Notes: generated from the sequence alone by a model not told the origin. Shown: positions 21,436 through 34,106, counted from the first letter of the stretch. The stretch: DNA of 64,000 bases from Impatiens glandulifera (GCF_907164915.1 NC_061867.1:34779751-34843750), one strand, 5' to 3'. Translations and numbers: made by a program.

Positions 21436-22676
21436 TGTTAGGATCGGGGACGCCCTTGGAGGACTAGGGTGTTTCCGGTTTCAGGAAGGGTGGTCGCTTA
21501 CAACACACACAACTCTTTGGTGATAGTCCGGTTAGAGACTAAAACCGTTCTCAGCACTGCACAAACTGTCACAGACTCTTGAACCGGGTTCAAGGGCGGA
21601 AATGTCTGTTTCAGGTTGAAGCAACGTTTGCGACTTTAGATGATGTTTTAGGAGGAGTCGGTTTTGTGGATGTGAGTGACCGGTTTTAGGAGTATGATTG
21701 GTTAGAGGTTAGATAATAAAAGCAACGAAAGAACACGAGACAAAATATTTGTTTATGGATGTTCGGAGCAAACTCTCCTACGTCACCCCCTTCTTCTCAG
21801 GTTATGAGAAGGATTTCCACTAATTATTAGAGTTACAACAATACTGCCGGTCGAGCCCAACTTCGCTACTCGCCGGTTACACCAAACTCACTCTTAGATG
21901 TAATACAACAACTCAACACACAACACACAAAGAGCTTCCGGTTTTGACACACCGGTTTTACAGTATAGGACTTTATCTCTCTAGAACTTAATGCTTTTCG
22001 TAATTCGTAATCTACAACTTTCAGAACTGATGATGCTCACAACTGCATTAAATGAAGACGTTTGATCTTCCTTTTATAGCTGAAAGTAGCCAACGGTTAC
22101 TTTCTTCTCTCTCCTGCGGATTGGTCGATCATTATCACGCCTGATGCAGAAAGGTTGCTTGCACGCTTCATTTTCCTTAACACTTGGCAGTCATGCAGGC
22201 AGTTCTGAGCAGAAGATGACGTAGCCGGTTTTCAGATTTGGACACGTGTTGGGCATGCACCTCCGGTTGTCAACTTCGGATCAATAAAGCATCATTACTT
22301 TCCTCGCATGCTTCTGATCGGATCCGATCTTCTTTTATTTTTCCAAGACACGTTTCTTTCGTCATGGTACGTCGCTCTTGTAGTTTGAATCTTCTGACTT
22401 TTGTTCTGAACCTTCCGGTTTTTGTGTCTTGTGCAGTATGATCCGGTTGGAATGAAATTTTTTGTCTTGGCTAACCGGTCGCTTGAGAAAGTGAAAACCG
22501 GTTCCTCTGATCTTTAACTTGATCACTTGAAACTGGTTTCTTTGAAGTATAGTAGCAATCGGTTTTGATACGCCAACCGGTTCATACGGTTTTGATCTGT
22601 ACCTACACATGAAGGTTAACACCTGTTTAGTTCGTTTGGCCGGTTCCAAAAATTAATTTACTTAATTTTTCTATCA
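21436..22676 (-). repeat. 5' LTR of the copia derivative
   Basis: A direct repeat of 13328-14569, with the same TGTTAGGATC start and TTCTATCA end. On the minus strand it is the upstream LTR, yet the next bases are RNase H coding sequence instead of a tRNA primer-binding site. AGGAC follows at 22677-22681. Confidence 0.92.
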
Positions 22677-22681
22677 AGGAC

Positions 22682-24119
22682 TTTTCTTAATATGTAGTCA
22701 AACATCGGACTCTTAAAACGAGTCTATGATTTTCTATTCTTTAGATTATTTGAGAAGAAGACTACATTGGTGACTCTAAATTCAATTAAATCAATACTTA
22801 CGCGAGTGATACATTTTAAAACTTGTACGGGCCATATGCTAGAGAACTCTATTTTTGGTTCCTCATCTCTTTTCACTTTTTACGGAATGCATAGGAAGGT
22901 AAGTCAATGGGTTCTTCAACATAGTTTTCCTTAACACACGAAAAACGTTGTTTCATAAAAACAGTGCGTGAATCGAACCTACCATAAAAATCTCTCGTCT
23001 CCTATTGTGGGAGCATGTAGGAAGGTAGAGCATAGGGTTGATAATTTCCAGATCGCATAAACCGCCTTAATGACGTGGTAATTTTTAAGAAAACGAATAT
23101 AAAAATTTCAACTTCAAACTCGAATATTAATTCAGAGGGTGATTAGAAGCTTAGTGAGAGTTGCAGAATAATCCTTAGCTATTATGGAAAGCTTCCTAAA
23201 CGCCTGGATAAGAGCTTTAACGCTTTACACGAAAATTTTTAAATCTAGAAAGCTTGATGCTTAAATGTCGGATTTTTAAAAAGGTTTAATTGAGGGCTTG
23301 AGATTGAACCTTCTTGTATTCGATTTGTTCAAGGGAAGCTATTTATAGTCTTTCCTGGTCGGTTCATCAATCAAGTGGATTGGATTAAGTAAAATAGTCA
23401 TTGATGGAATTTTAGTTGTGATGATGATTATGGGCGTAGAGGAAAGGATCATCAGAGTAGGGTGATCATTTCACCTTTTGAACGAAATTATAAGGTGGAG
23501 AAACGACAAAGTTTATCTTTAAAAAAATCAAAGATTGATGTCGTTTTCATTTGTTCGTCGTCGCGAGGAAGACGACGATACATGGTGAAACAACGTCGTT
23601 TTGGGTGAGAAATCGAACGCGGGATGCTCCGTTCACGTTTTGTCTACAATAGGGTGTTCCGTCGCGATTCTACTAACGACACTAAAGCGCGCGTTAGTTT
23701 ATCCTGTGCTTCACGAGCGCACTCTTCATTTGTTGCAGTGGGCGACGCGAATGGCTGCTAGGATGAATATTCAGTGTTCATCTGATGCCTTTGTTATATT
23801 GTTTTAGTTCTTTCGGATTTTGGCCACACAAAATCACGTTCCTTTTTTAATTTAAGGTTTATTTGAAATTAATTTTTCTTTTATCCTTTTGAGTTTTAAT
23901 CTAAAAAATATAATTTTTTTTTAATAAACATGACATATATTTTGTCAATTTAATTTATTTTTTGAGTTTAATAAATAATTTATTTGAGATAAAATGGATA
24001 CAAAATTTATCCTAAATTATTTATTTTAATTCTTTTTATTTTTCTAAAATTAATTTGAAATAAAATGATTACAATATTTATTCCAAAATTATTTTATTTA
24101 TTTTTCTTTGTCATTATTT
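22682..24119. other. Unassigned DNA, possible remnant of an LTR element
   Basis: No gene recognised. TTGGTGACTCT at 22767-22777 resembles a gypsy primer-binding-site region on the plus strand, which would make the preceding interrupted sequence an LTR. An open stretch at 23601-23807 has no familiar motif. The last 300 bases are extremely AT-rich. Confidence 0.3.
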
Positions 24120-25980
24120 GTAACCTCGGAAAATTCCTTCCGCAACTTAGCACATGTCGAATGACATGTGGCAATACGAGGATCTGGTATGGTTCGAGGT
24201 TCGATGCATTTCAACTTTGGTTTGCGTGCCAAACATATTTTTAAAATAAAATATTTATTTTTAAAAATTTTAATAGTACCTGGTTAGTTTTTAAAATTAA
24301 CGATGTAGAAATAATTAATTTTGTTCAAATTTTAATAATTTAGGGATATGTGGTAATCAATTGACAATTTGATTTTGAAATCCGGTTTAAATTAATCAAA
24401 CATAATTAATTTTAAAAAAAAATTATTTATTTGAAAACATAATCGCCAAATAATTTTAGAAAAATCAATAAAATAGACGTGTATAAATGTATTTTTTACC
24501 AAAGTTTCCTTAATGTGTTCGTTATTTGGTTACGCTCAAAAAAGGACTTTCGCGCTATAACCTCCACGCCCGTTGAAATAGTTTTATGTTTTAAACAAAG
24601 TCTGACTATCAAAAAATTTATTTATAACATTTATTTTCTTTAATTATTAGTCAGGGGATCCTAAACAAAAATTATTTTAAATTACGTAAATAATTGTACA
24701 AAATTATTTAGTAGCAGCGATTGCGGTTATTTAAGATTAAATATAATACCTAAAAAATATATTAGAAAAGTATTAGAATTGAAAAATAAATTCCAAATGG
24801 GGCAATAGTCAAAATATTTGTTTAGGAAATATCTCCAAAATATTTTAAAATCATTTTCTGACCTCTCGAGATTATTTAAAAATGTATTGGGGTTCCAAAA
24901 TTATAAAAATAATTTTGGGTTTTAAAAAAAGGAACCGAAGAGGCCTTAGGAACAGAGTCCTAGGGCTGAAGTCTGTTTTTAGCGGTCAGTCTAGATGAGT
25001 TCAATCTAGATCGAGGGCGCTCTAAATCGGGAATCGAGATACTCAATTAGAGGACTTGAGTTTTTGACGCCAAGGTTCGAGAGATTCGGTCCTGAACTAG
25101 ATTTTTCGATGCTATTTTTGGGAGTCTTAGTCCCAGATCTAGATTTCTCGATCATGGGTCCTGGAAGTCTCGGTTCCAGGTCAGACCTCTCGATCCTAGG
25201 TGAAAACCGTCGATTGGATTTTTCTCGATCCTCACTCAAGAAGACCGGTCTTAAGGCTCGATCTTTGCTCAAGAACACTGGTCATTGGTCTTAGTCCTAG
25301 GTCATCCTTCTTGGTCCATAGTCTCAGTCCTAGGTTGATCCCTAGTCTCAGTCCTAAGTCATCCTTCTCGGTCCTTGGTTCTACAAAACTCGATCCAAGA
25401 AGACCGAGTGTTCGTCCTTTGGTTCAAAAATTACAAGTTTATAACTTTTTGTATAGATCATGAAAACATGATCGATAAGTTGCTAACAACTCATTTGGAT
25501 GTAAGGATCATAGCCCCTAATTCTAAACCCGATCAATCGAGCCCTAAAACGATTGATTTTTCAAAATGATATCTAAGGAAATTTTGGAATATGTTCAGTT
25601 AGATCATCTTATAGCCTAATTCTTGTTCCAACAGGTTCAAAATGATGTTTACAATCTAACTCGACGAGAACTCTTGGAGTACGCATGAGTTAACTAAAGG
25701 CAACCTTGACTTCAACTAAAGAAAAGTTCGGTTTTGGTTCTCCATTTGGAACCCATGACCTACCAAATTCACAGTATTAAAGTTTACAACATTCTCGAAC
25801 CAACCCTTGCCTGTCATGTAACACCCACGAGTCCAATTCATCCCCTGGAGCCCGATGGTCTTCTCGGAAGCCAATCAAAGAGGACAGGACTTTATGAGGA
25901 CATAATTCAAAATATGATACACCAATCTAAGCCCATGACATACAAAAATCTTTCTTGGATCAAGCTACGACCTGTATAAG
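24120..25980 (-). mobile_element. Second decayed LTR-element region, parallel to 4190-6340
   Basis: The segment repeats the layout of 4190-6340: an AT-rich block with an ATCGCCAAATAA site (about 24431-24442; minus strand TTGGCGAT), then a GC-richer stretch, then GAGTTAACTAAAGGCAACC (near 25686) against GAGCTAACTGAAGGCAATC in the first copy. The two have diverged strongly. No gag or pol reading is visible. Open stretches at 25006-25569 fall in a repeat and are not called genes. Confidence 0.4.
25070..25395. repeat. Degenerate short repeats of a CGGTCCTAGGTC-like motif
   Basis: Variants of TC(T/G)CGGTCCTGG..., CTTAGTCCTAGGTCATCCTT and AGTCTCAGTCCTA recur irregularly. The best pair is CCTAGGTCATCCTTCTTGGTCC and CCTAAGTCATCCTTCTCGGT at about 25295 and 25350. 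They explain the spurious open frames on both strands. Confidence 0.55.
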
Positions 25981-27411
25981 CCTTGAGTCATCATTCAACT
26001 TCCTTAAGCCATGTTTTCCTTCTTGAAGCCCGATGGTCACTTTGAAGACTATCTGAATGTAACCAAAACTTTGGTGTAAGATATTTTGAGCTACAATGCA
26101 CCATTGGACGTGTCCTGAGATATCATTCATCAGCGGTCAATCTAAAAATCCTTTAAAAGCCAGAAAGAAGCCAATGGTTCAAGCTGAAGTATGCCTAACT
26201 TCAATCATTGAGAATTTAAGATGTGGTGCATTACTTTGGGAGAACCACATATGTATTTAATTCTAAGGAGGTCACAAATTGTGCTTTATAACAATCAATT
26301 GCCCATAAACTTGTGTGAAGATGTATGAAGATCAAGATCCATGCTCTGAAATGAGTGTATTGTACTCACTTGATAAGCATCATTTAAGAACTTTGTTGGC
26401 ATTGGGAAACAAATAAACATAGTACTGTAATTAGAAAAAACCAGAATTTAAAGATAAAAAGAATTGGGTCTCTCTCAGACAAATGCCTCGTTTAGACAGC
26501 TTGTTACTTGTTAGCAATTATCAACTAGGAAAGGTATTCTTTAATTGATTCTCTGTGAGGGATTTTTTTCACTCTCATTGCTCCCATACTGTTATTATGT
26601 CTAATATTTGTCACAGTGTTGCTCTATTAAGAGCTAAGATAATAAGATTTTTTAATTTGCAATCATTTACTTTGAATTCATCAATTCTATGGCTGACGCC
26701 AGAATAATGAAAGTGCCTCATTTCTTCTGGAAAGAGAACTAATTCTTCACAAGAACTTGTCTCCACAAAGAAACATCTTTTGATGTATCTACGGAATGAT
26801 CACAAATCGTAGCTAAAGACAAAAAGACAATCTTACAACACCACCAATCACATGTGTTTCTTAGAGCATCAACTTTTTCAGCATAACTTTCGACAAATAC
26901 TTGTAATTAGGAAACATGAAGTTAAAGATAAAAAGAATTGGGCGTCTCTCAGACAAATGCCTCGTTTTGTCATCAATGATGAATGGAATGGATTATAAAT
27001 CAGACTCGTCATCGTTTTGATCATCACTGAGAAACCACAATCTCATAAATTAAATAAAAATGAAAACAAGCGAAATTACGATCAAAAATAAACTGGGGTT
27101 TCAAAAATACCACCTTTATTCTTACGATCATACCATGAACACAAAGAATAGAAAGAACCATTGACGTGAATCAAATTTGGGAAATTGATCGAACAGAGCG
27201 CTCATATTCTATGGGTGTATAAAGAGTCTGTCATGCAATTGTAGCATTCAGAACGAGGAATTATCTTTTATAATCATTGCGCCCCAACTATCAACAAAAA
27301 CATATGAAAATAAGAATAGAAAGATGAAAAACAGGAATTGAAAAGAAAAAAAAGCTAAATCTGCTTGAGACTATGGAGAAAGCGGATCTGATAGGGTTTT
27401 TGAAGTAATGA
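25981..27411. other. Unassigned DNA with a dispersed 60-bp direct repeat
   Basis: No gene recognised on either strand. A segment at 26442-26503 (AAAGATAAAAAGAATTGGG...TCTCTCAGACAAATGCCTCG) recurs at 26919-26978 with few changes. A tandem duplication begins at the right edge. Confidence 0.4.
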
Positions 27412-28718
27412 GTTTTTGTTATATAGAGAGTGAAGATGAGCGGCGATAACTTGGGTACTTAATATCGTTTTCTAAAACCCTAATTAATTATTTATCGTTT
27501 TCTAAAACCCATATTTTTTCTGGGCCCTCTAAATTTTAAGCCTTTTATTGGTATGCCAGCAGTGTGGCTATTTGTGGCCTTTTAGCCTTAAAATATAGAT
27601 TAAAATTCAATTATTTAGTTGAAAAGGAAAAAAATAATTATCAATATGATAATTGCTTGTGGTTGGAATTAATTCATTAGATATTTATTAAAATGAATAA
27701 AAATTAGAATATAATAGTAATATATTTAAGTAGATGTGTTAATAAAATTAAATATGTCATTAAATTCAAATATATATAATAATAATAATAATGTTTAAAT
27801 TTAAATTGTTTGAACGGATAGACAAAATTGATACTTATATAAATTAATAATAAAATTATGGTAATTATTTTATTTGTAATGCTAATAATGAAATTGTAAA
27901 TTGAAATAATTAGTTTTAATGAATTAACTCAAAATAAAATTAACAACTTCCTTTATTATGTCAAATAATCAAACTTATAAGAATTTATTGTTAAATATAT
28001 AATCATTATGTTATTTAAATAGAAATATTTTAGATAAAACAACTATTTTCAAATTTAATTAATTTTGAATAAATTTTAATTGTTAAAATTTGAGTTTAAT
28101 TCAAACCTAATATTAATATATTTTTTAAATACATCAATTGTTATTTAAAATTACATAAAAATAAATTGTATGTTTTGAATTGTTTTTGTTTACTTGAAAA
28201 AAATATCAAATATATAAATTATAGAGCAAATTATTTGAATGGTACTCCAATTACTTTGATTACATATTTTTAACCCTCAAATTATTTTAAACAAATCTAC
28301 ACTCAAAAGGTTAGAAAATGCCACCAATTGTCATTTTGTCAATTTTTCTTTTACCTAAATATTATATATATAATATATTATTTTTAATCGTTAATTTTAA
28401 AAAATAATTAAAAACATCTTAACATCATTTTACTAATAACTTAAAAGTGAGAGAAATTGTCAATTATAAAAGATAGACAAATCATAACTTTAATTACAAG
28501 AATCAAACAACCTTAGAGTATTTGATTATAAATAAACAAAAAACAGAGATTACAGACAACTAAAGAATATCAATTCTACTGCTTAACATTCTTGTTCAAT
28601 TTAGCCAATATCATTTCTTATAATTTCAATCACAATTTATTGTTCTCGCAGCCCACCTACTTTACCTAATCACATGGTTGGATCTATACTACATTATTGG
28701 TGATTGAATTGTTGCATT

Positions 28719-29960
28719 TTATGATGATTGTTTGTGAGCATTGACCTCATTTCCTTGGATTAGTTTCGCACTAGAGGAGGCAACATTAATCTGATAAAAT
28801 GAATTTTGTTTTGGTTTATTAGGAATTTTACATTTATCTGTACATTTCTTTTCTTTATTTTTGTCTGATTTATTTTGGTCTATTTTCAAAGTTTCCTCTT
28901 CACTTTCCTTCACTGCATTCTTATCTCTTCTTTCTTCTAATTTTCCTTACTTTCATTCCTTGATTCTTCCCCTTTTTTCTTCCTCTGATTATTCTTCTTA
29001 ACCATCCCAATAGAGTTTATTTGGAAATATTCAATCCTATTTTATTACAAGACCCTTTCGAATAAGGGAAAACTCCAGATATTGCGTTGAAGTAAGATTC
29101 TTGCTATGACCATTACCTAAACCGGAAATGGGGGAGAGTGATAGCATTCTATAATTCTTCTTTTTCTCTGACTTTCCATCTTTCCTTACCTTTGATTCTT
29201 CATTATTCACATCCTATACATTTTCATCTTTAGATTCCTCATTTTGATTTCATGATTCTTCAGTTTCAACTTTTTCATTCTGCTCTTAAACTTTTAGTTT
29301 TCCCTATTATTTTTTAATTGTTTTTGCACATTTATTACTAGGATGTTTATAATATTACAGAACGTACATCTGTTTGGCATCCATTCATACATAATATTCA
29401 TGTATGTGGGTTTGCCTCTTCTGTAGACCACTTCCATCTTTGTTGGTAAATTACTTGTAGGATACACTTCAATGTTTATCCTAGCATATGTGATGTGTTC
29501 TCTTTACTCCGTTATTGGGTCCATAAACAATGGTTTCCCCAAGAGACTAGCGAAATGGCTAAGTGATTCTATATTATACATATGAGTTGAATGTTCATTA
29601 GTTTGAACCAAATTTAGGTTGTTTCCTTCAATTTGCTGAGTAGGTTCACAATTTCAGACCATTTTCCATTTTCATACAGTTTGACTCAGTATATGTGTGT
29701 CCCAATTTCAGAATATTTTCTAGATTTGTTCCTTGCTTGAATTTCAAAAAATAAATATCATAGATATTTGGTGATACCTTTTCTAGCCCTATATGTTCAC
29801 ATTACTTTAACAAAGCATCCTTAGTGACTAGGAAAGATACAAGATTCGTACCTATGTAGTTTCCAACAACTACAATTTCCCATTTTTTTATGCTTTTTTT
29901 CCCTACTTTTGTAGGTAATTTAAACTTAAAAGGTGATTTAAGAACCTCAACTTCTGGTTT
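28719..29960 (-). pseudogene. LINE ORF1-like (DUF4283 and zinc knuckle) relic, copy 1
   Basis: Minus-strand readings give IVVVGNYIGTNLVSFLVTK, LASLLGKPLFMDP, ARINIEVYPTSNLPTKMEV and YEWMPNRCTFCNI followed by KHPSNKC. These are the order of a DUF4283 domain and its CCHC zinc knuckle (C-x2-C-x5-H-x4-C here), typical of plant LINE ORF1-like proteins. The tail is K/E/S-rich (28719-28913). Many stops and frame changes break it. The same relic, shortened, is at 32880-33600. Confidence 0.6.
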
Positions 29961-30203
29961 AAAATCTCTCAGATAAGTTTTACCTTTATATTTCTCCTAA
30001 TCTTCAGCTTTCGGTCCTACATTTTCTTTTAGATTTTATTAACTTTTCAACTGGAATTACTTATGATAGTGAATTTCTTAGTTTTTGGGAACTTTATAAG
30101 CTCCTTCAGTGTTTTTATAGACCATCTAACTATTTTCTTGTATTCCTCCTATTTTAGTAAGTTCTAATCCCGAAGATGGTGAATATTGAATTTTACAATA
30201 CAC

Positions 30204-30560
30204 TAGTGAAAATTAAGGTTTTAAGGACGACATTAGTGGTCCTTAAAGCCCGCAAAACTGTTGGTATTAAAACATATCCGACGGATATTGAAACCGTCAG
30301 CATCTCTCGGTATTACCTATGTCGGTAAAAAGGAAAGTGTTTTTCCGACAGTGTTCCAGAAACTTTCGTGTAAAATGGACAAGGCAATACCAAAAGTTTT
30401 GGCTAAAACTGTCAAAAGGTAGCTTAGGTAGTACCAACAGTTTTAGCTAAAACTGTCGACAGATAGCTTAGGCAACACCAATAGTTTTAGCTAAGACTGT
30501 TGGCAGGTAACTAAAGCAATATACCCACAGCTTTAACTAAAAACTGTCAGTCGTCTTTTT
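30204..30560 (+). mobile_element. CACTA terminus with subterminal repeats
   Basis: CACTAGTGAAAATTAAGG begins at 30204, followed by repeats built on ACCAACAGTTTTAGCTAAAACTGTC with a near-palindromic CAGTTTTAGCTAAAACTG core at about 30433, 30485 and, diverged, 30530. This is the usual arrangement of a CACTA end. No partner end with the same subterminal repeats is seen. A matching piece of the repeat array, without the terminus, is at 33608-33735 in copy 2. Confidence 0.6.
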
Positions 30561-30656
30561 TATAATTTTTTTTTTTACATTTTCCATTCTCCAATCCCTG
30601 TTCATACCAAATATCAGCAATTATCAATCAAAACATATGTAGTAAAAATAAAACTT

Positions 30657-30920
30657 TCATAACAAAAATAAGTTCCATAATACGCAAAATGTATCTAGTT
30701 CACTGAACATACATGTCTTCATAAAAACTATTAATGCGAAGGTGAGGGTGGGAAATGTGACATTAAGAATCAGATAAGTCTTCACAACTTCTCTAATCTC
30801 ATAATTAGAGTTCACACATTTTACACAAGGACACGCTAATTTTGCTCTTCCTGTACTAGTCTCTGCATAATCTAAAAACTTGTCAACCTCATATGTTGGA
30901 TGATCTCGATGCAAAATCAT
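30657..30920 (-). pseudogene. CACTA transposase-associated (TAM) domain exon, copy 1
   Basis: The reading MILHRDHPTYEVDKFLDYAE, then STGRAKLACPCVKCVN, matches the N-terminal transposase-associated domain (Pfam Transpos_assoc) of plant CACTA transposases, which has W...R.S.EY..GV..F..FA and CPC..C. A frame change follows the CPC.KC block. Only this exon is visible; the catalytic Transposase_21 part is absent. A nearly identical exon lies at 33840-34106. Confidence 0.7.
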
Positions 30921-32163
30921 CCATGTTTTCTCGGGTACTTGGATTCTAATAATTTAATCACAAAATACTATCAAAACACTTAATAGTAAAATACACATCA
31001 TCTATGAAGAGACTTTTTTTTATACAGAGATAGACATCAATAAAAGGCTTGTAATTTTATACTCAACATGATTTCCAAAGTTCACCAAGTTTTTATCAGC
31101 TTTACAAATTAACCGAGACGTTTGAGAGAGATCAATCTAACCATCTTAATTAAGCAACATAATTATTCTTCCTCCTTCGGTGAGTTTTCTGGTGTCTTCA
31201 GAATTGTAAATGAGTTTTTGTTATATAGAGGGTGAAGATGAGCGGCGATAACTTGGGTACTTAATATCGTTTTCTAAAACCCTAATTAATTATTTATTTA
31301 TTTATATAATATAATATAGCCCATATTTTTTCTGGGCCCTCTAAATTTTAAGCCTTTTATTGGTATGCCAGCAGTGTGGCTATTTGGCCTTTTAGCCTTT
31401 TAAATATATATTAAAATTCAATTATTTAGTTGAAAAGGAAAAAAATAATTATCAATATGATAATTGTTTGTGGTTGGAATTAATTCATTAGATATTTATT
31501 AAAATGAATAAAAATAAGAATATAATAGTAATATATTTAAGTAAATGTGTTAATAAAATTAAATATGACATTAAATTCAAATATATATATATAATAATAA
31601 TGTTTATATTTAAAGTGTTCGAATTACCGATAGACAAAATTGATACTGGTATAAATTAATAATAAAATTATGGTAATTATTTTATTTGTAATGCTAATAA
31701 TGAAATTTTAAATTAAAATAATTAATTTTAATGAATTAACTCAAAATAAAATTAACAACTTCCTTTATTATGTCAAATAATCAAACTTATAATAACTAAG
31801 AATTTAGTGTTAAATATATAATCATTATATTATTTAAATAGAATTATTTTAGATAAAAAAAAACTATTTTCAAATTTAATTAATTTTGAATTTATTTTAA
31901 TCGGTAAAATTTGAGTTTAATTCAAATCTAATAGTAATATTAAATACATCTTATATCAATTGTTATTTAAAATTACATAAAAATAAATGGTATAAGTTTG
32001 AATTGTTTTGTGTACTTGAAAAAAATATCAAATATATAAATTATAGGGCAAATTACTTTGATTACATATTTTTAACCCTCAAATTATTTTAAACACATCT
32101 CCACTTAAAATGTTAGAAAATGCCACCAATTGTCATTACCAATTGTCATTATGTCAATTTTTC

Positions 32164-32503
32164 TGTATCACGTGCATCTCCACGAGTAATAATATAAAAA
32201 ACCGTGTAAAAAATATTACGGTAAAAATGTTTATGAGCGGATAAACTCACAATCTGATCAAAGTATCCTTTTACTCTCACATATTGTTAGGTTGTAAGTT
32301 CGAACCATACCTATAACATTTTTTATTTTATTTTTAACCGTTTTAAGTTTATGGGCGGGTCAACCCACAATCCGACCCAAGTATCAATTTACTTTCAGAT
32401 ATATATCCAAATTAACTACAGCTCTCGACCCGACAATCCAGACACTTTGAAAATTAAGAATCATTTTATATATATAGATTTTTCTGTTATGTTTAGCATC
32501 TCT
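32164..32503 (-). mobile_element. Insertion in copy 2, Helitron-like (tentative)
   Basis: Copy 1 lacks these about 340 bases. On the minus strand the insert has TCTATATATATAAAATGATT at 32478, a start I associate with plant Helitrons, and near the other end CGTGGAGATGCACG, a short hairpin like the one before Helitron 3' ends. The terminal CTRR is not clear and about 25 extra bases lie beyond the TC, so the assignment is uncertain. Confidence 0.35.
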
Positions 32504-32879
32504 ACCTAAATATTATATATATAATATATTATTTTTAATCGTTAATTTTTTAAGAAAAATTGAAAAACATATTAACATCATTTCACTAATAACTCAAAAG
32601 TGGGAGAAATTGTCAATTATAAAAGATAGACAATCATAACTTTGATTACAAGAATCAAACAACCTTAGAGTATTTTGATTATAAACAAACAAGAAACAGA
32701 GATTACAGGCAACTAAAGAATACCAATTCTACTACTTAACATTCTTGTTCAATTTAGCCAATATCATTTCTTATAATTTCAATCACAATCTACTGCTCTC
32801 GCAGCCTACCTATTTTACCTAATCACATGTTTGGCTCTATGCTACATTATTGGTGATTGAACTGTTGCATTTTATGATG

Positions 32880-33600
32880 ATTGTTTGTGAGCTTTGACCT
32901 TTTTCCCTTGGATTTATTTCACTCTAGAGGAGCCAACATTAATCTGATAAAAAGAATTTTGTTTCGGTATATTAGGAATTTTACATTTATCTTCACATTC
33001 CTTTGCTTCATTTTTGTCTGATTTGTTTTGGTATGCTTTCAAAATTTCCTATTCACTTTCCTTCACTACATTCTTATTTATTCTTTCCTCTGATTTTCCT
33101 TACTTTCATTCTTTGATTCTTCCCCTTTATTCTTCCTCTAATTCTTCTTCTTTACCATCCTAATAGAGTTTATTTGGAAATATTCAATCCTATTTTATTG
33201 CAAGACCCTTTCGAATAAGGGAAAACTCTAGATATTGCTTTGAAGTAAGATTCTTGCTTTGACCATTTCCTAAACCGGAAACGGTGGAGAGTGATAGTAT
33301 CCTATAATTCTTCTTTCTCTCTGATTCTCCATCTTTCATTTCCCTTGATTCATCATTATTCACATCCTCTACATCTCCATCTTTAGATTCCTCATTTTGA
33401 TTTCATGATTCTTTAGTTTCACCTTTCTTATTCTACTCTTAAACTTTTAGTTTTCCCTGTTGTTTTTTAATTATTTTTGCACATTTATTACTAGGTTGTT
33501 CTAAATTATTACTGAACGTAATTTGTTTGTCATCCATTTATACGTAATATTAATGTATGTGGGTTTGCCTCTTCTGTCAACCACTGTCATCTTTGTTGGT
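32880..33600 (-). pseudogene. LINE ORF1-like relic, copy 2 (shortened)
   Basis: Counterpart of 28719-29500. It keeps the K/E/S-rich tail and the zinc-knuckle neighbourhood but loses the upstream DUF4283 part through the deletion that ends near 33605. Stops are frequent. Confidence 0.5.
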
Positions 33601-33839
33601 AAAGTACTTAGGTAATACTAACAGTTTTAGCTAAAACTGTCGGCAGGTAGCTTAGGCAACACCAACAGTTTTAGTTAAAATTGTCGGCAGGTAACTAAAA
33701 CAATACCAACAACTTTAACTAAAAACTGTCGGTCGTCTTTTTAAAAAAAATATATATTTACTTTTTTCATTCCCCAATCCCTGTTCATACCAAATATCAA
33801 CAATTATCAATCAAAACATATGTAGTAAAAATAAAACTT

Positions 33840-34106
33840 TCATAACAAAAATAAGATCCATAATACGCAAAATGTATCTAGTTCACTTAACATACATGTC
33901 TTCATAAAAACTACTAATCTGAAGGTAAGAGTGGAAAATGTGACATTCAGAATCAGATGAATCTTCACAACTTCTCTAATCTCATTATTAAATTTCACAC
34001 ATTTAACACAAGGACACGTTAATTTCTCTCTTTCTGTACTAGTCTCTACATAATCTAAGAACTTGTCAACCTCATATTTTGGATGATCTCGATGCAAATC
34101 ATTCAT
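33840..34106 (-). pseudogene. CACTA transposase-associated (TAM) domain exon, copy 2
   Basis: DLHRDHPKYEVDKFLDYVET, then LTCPCVKCVKFNNEIREVV, matches the exon at 30657-30920 and the Transpos_assoc pattern. A frame change follows EVV. It lies 200 bases left of a third, more divergent TAM exon at 34303-34638. Confidence 0.7.

Larger units (their letters stand above)
13328..22676 (-). mobile_element. Pol-less Ty1/copia derivative with two LTRs and three accessory genes
   Basis: Two direct repeats of about 1.24 kb (13328-14569 and 21436-22676) begin TGTTAGGATC and end TTCTATCA, and the whole unit is bounded by AGGAC on both sides (13323-13327 and 22677-22681). That is the 5-bp target duplication of a single LTR-retrotransposon insertion. 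Genes and polypurine tract show it reads right to left. The interior keeps only the last 118 codons of RNase H, then accessory genes A, B and C. Primer-binding site, gag, protease, integrase and reverse transcriptase are absent. By eye I count about 30 LTR differences (around 2.5%), which points to a fairly recent insertion. It is related to the fuller copy at 55122-64000. Confidence 0.92.
27412..31208. repeat. Segmental tandem duplication, copy 1
   Basis: Begins ATGAGTTTTTGTTATATAGA and runs to CTTCAGAATTGTAAATGA, where the second copy starts with the same bases. Shared landmarks include TGAGCGGCGATAACTTGGG (27438 and 31240) and GGTATGCCAGCAGTGTGGC. Both copies hold the same AT-rich block, the same LINE ORF1-like relic and the same CACTA transposase-associated exon. 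About 1 kb present here (roughly 29450-30420, including a CACTA terminus) is missing from copy 2. Confidence 0.88.

Noticed and set aside
21436..22676. Right LTR as a separate solo LTR insertion
   Set aside because: Its own flanks (TCACT and AGGAC) do not match, while the outer flanks of the two-LTR unit do.
25006..25569. Several open frames on both strands
   Set aside because: They come from degenerate GGTCCTAGGTC-type repeats and have no recognisable protein character.
32290..32315. GTAAGTTCGAACC, similar to a tRNA or SINE B box
   Set aside because: No A box at proper spacing and no cloverleaf; it lies in the Helitron-like insert.
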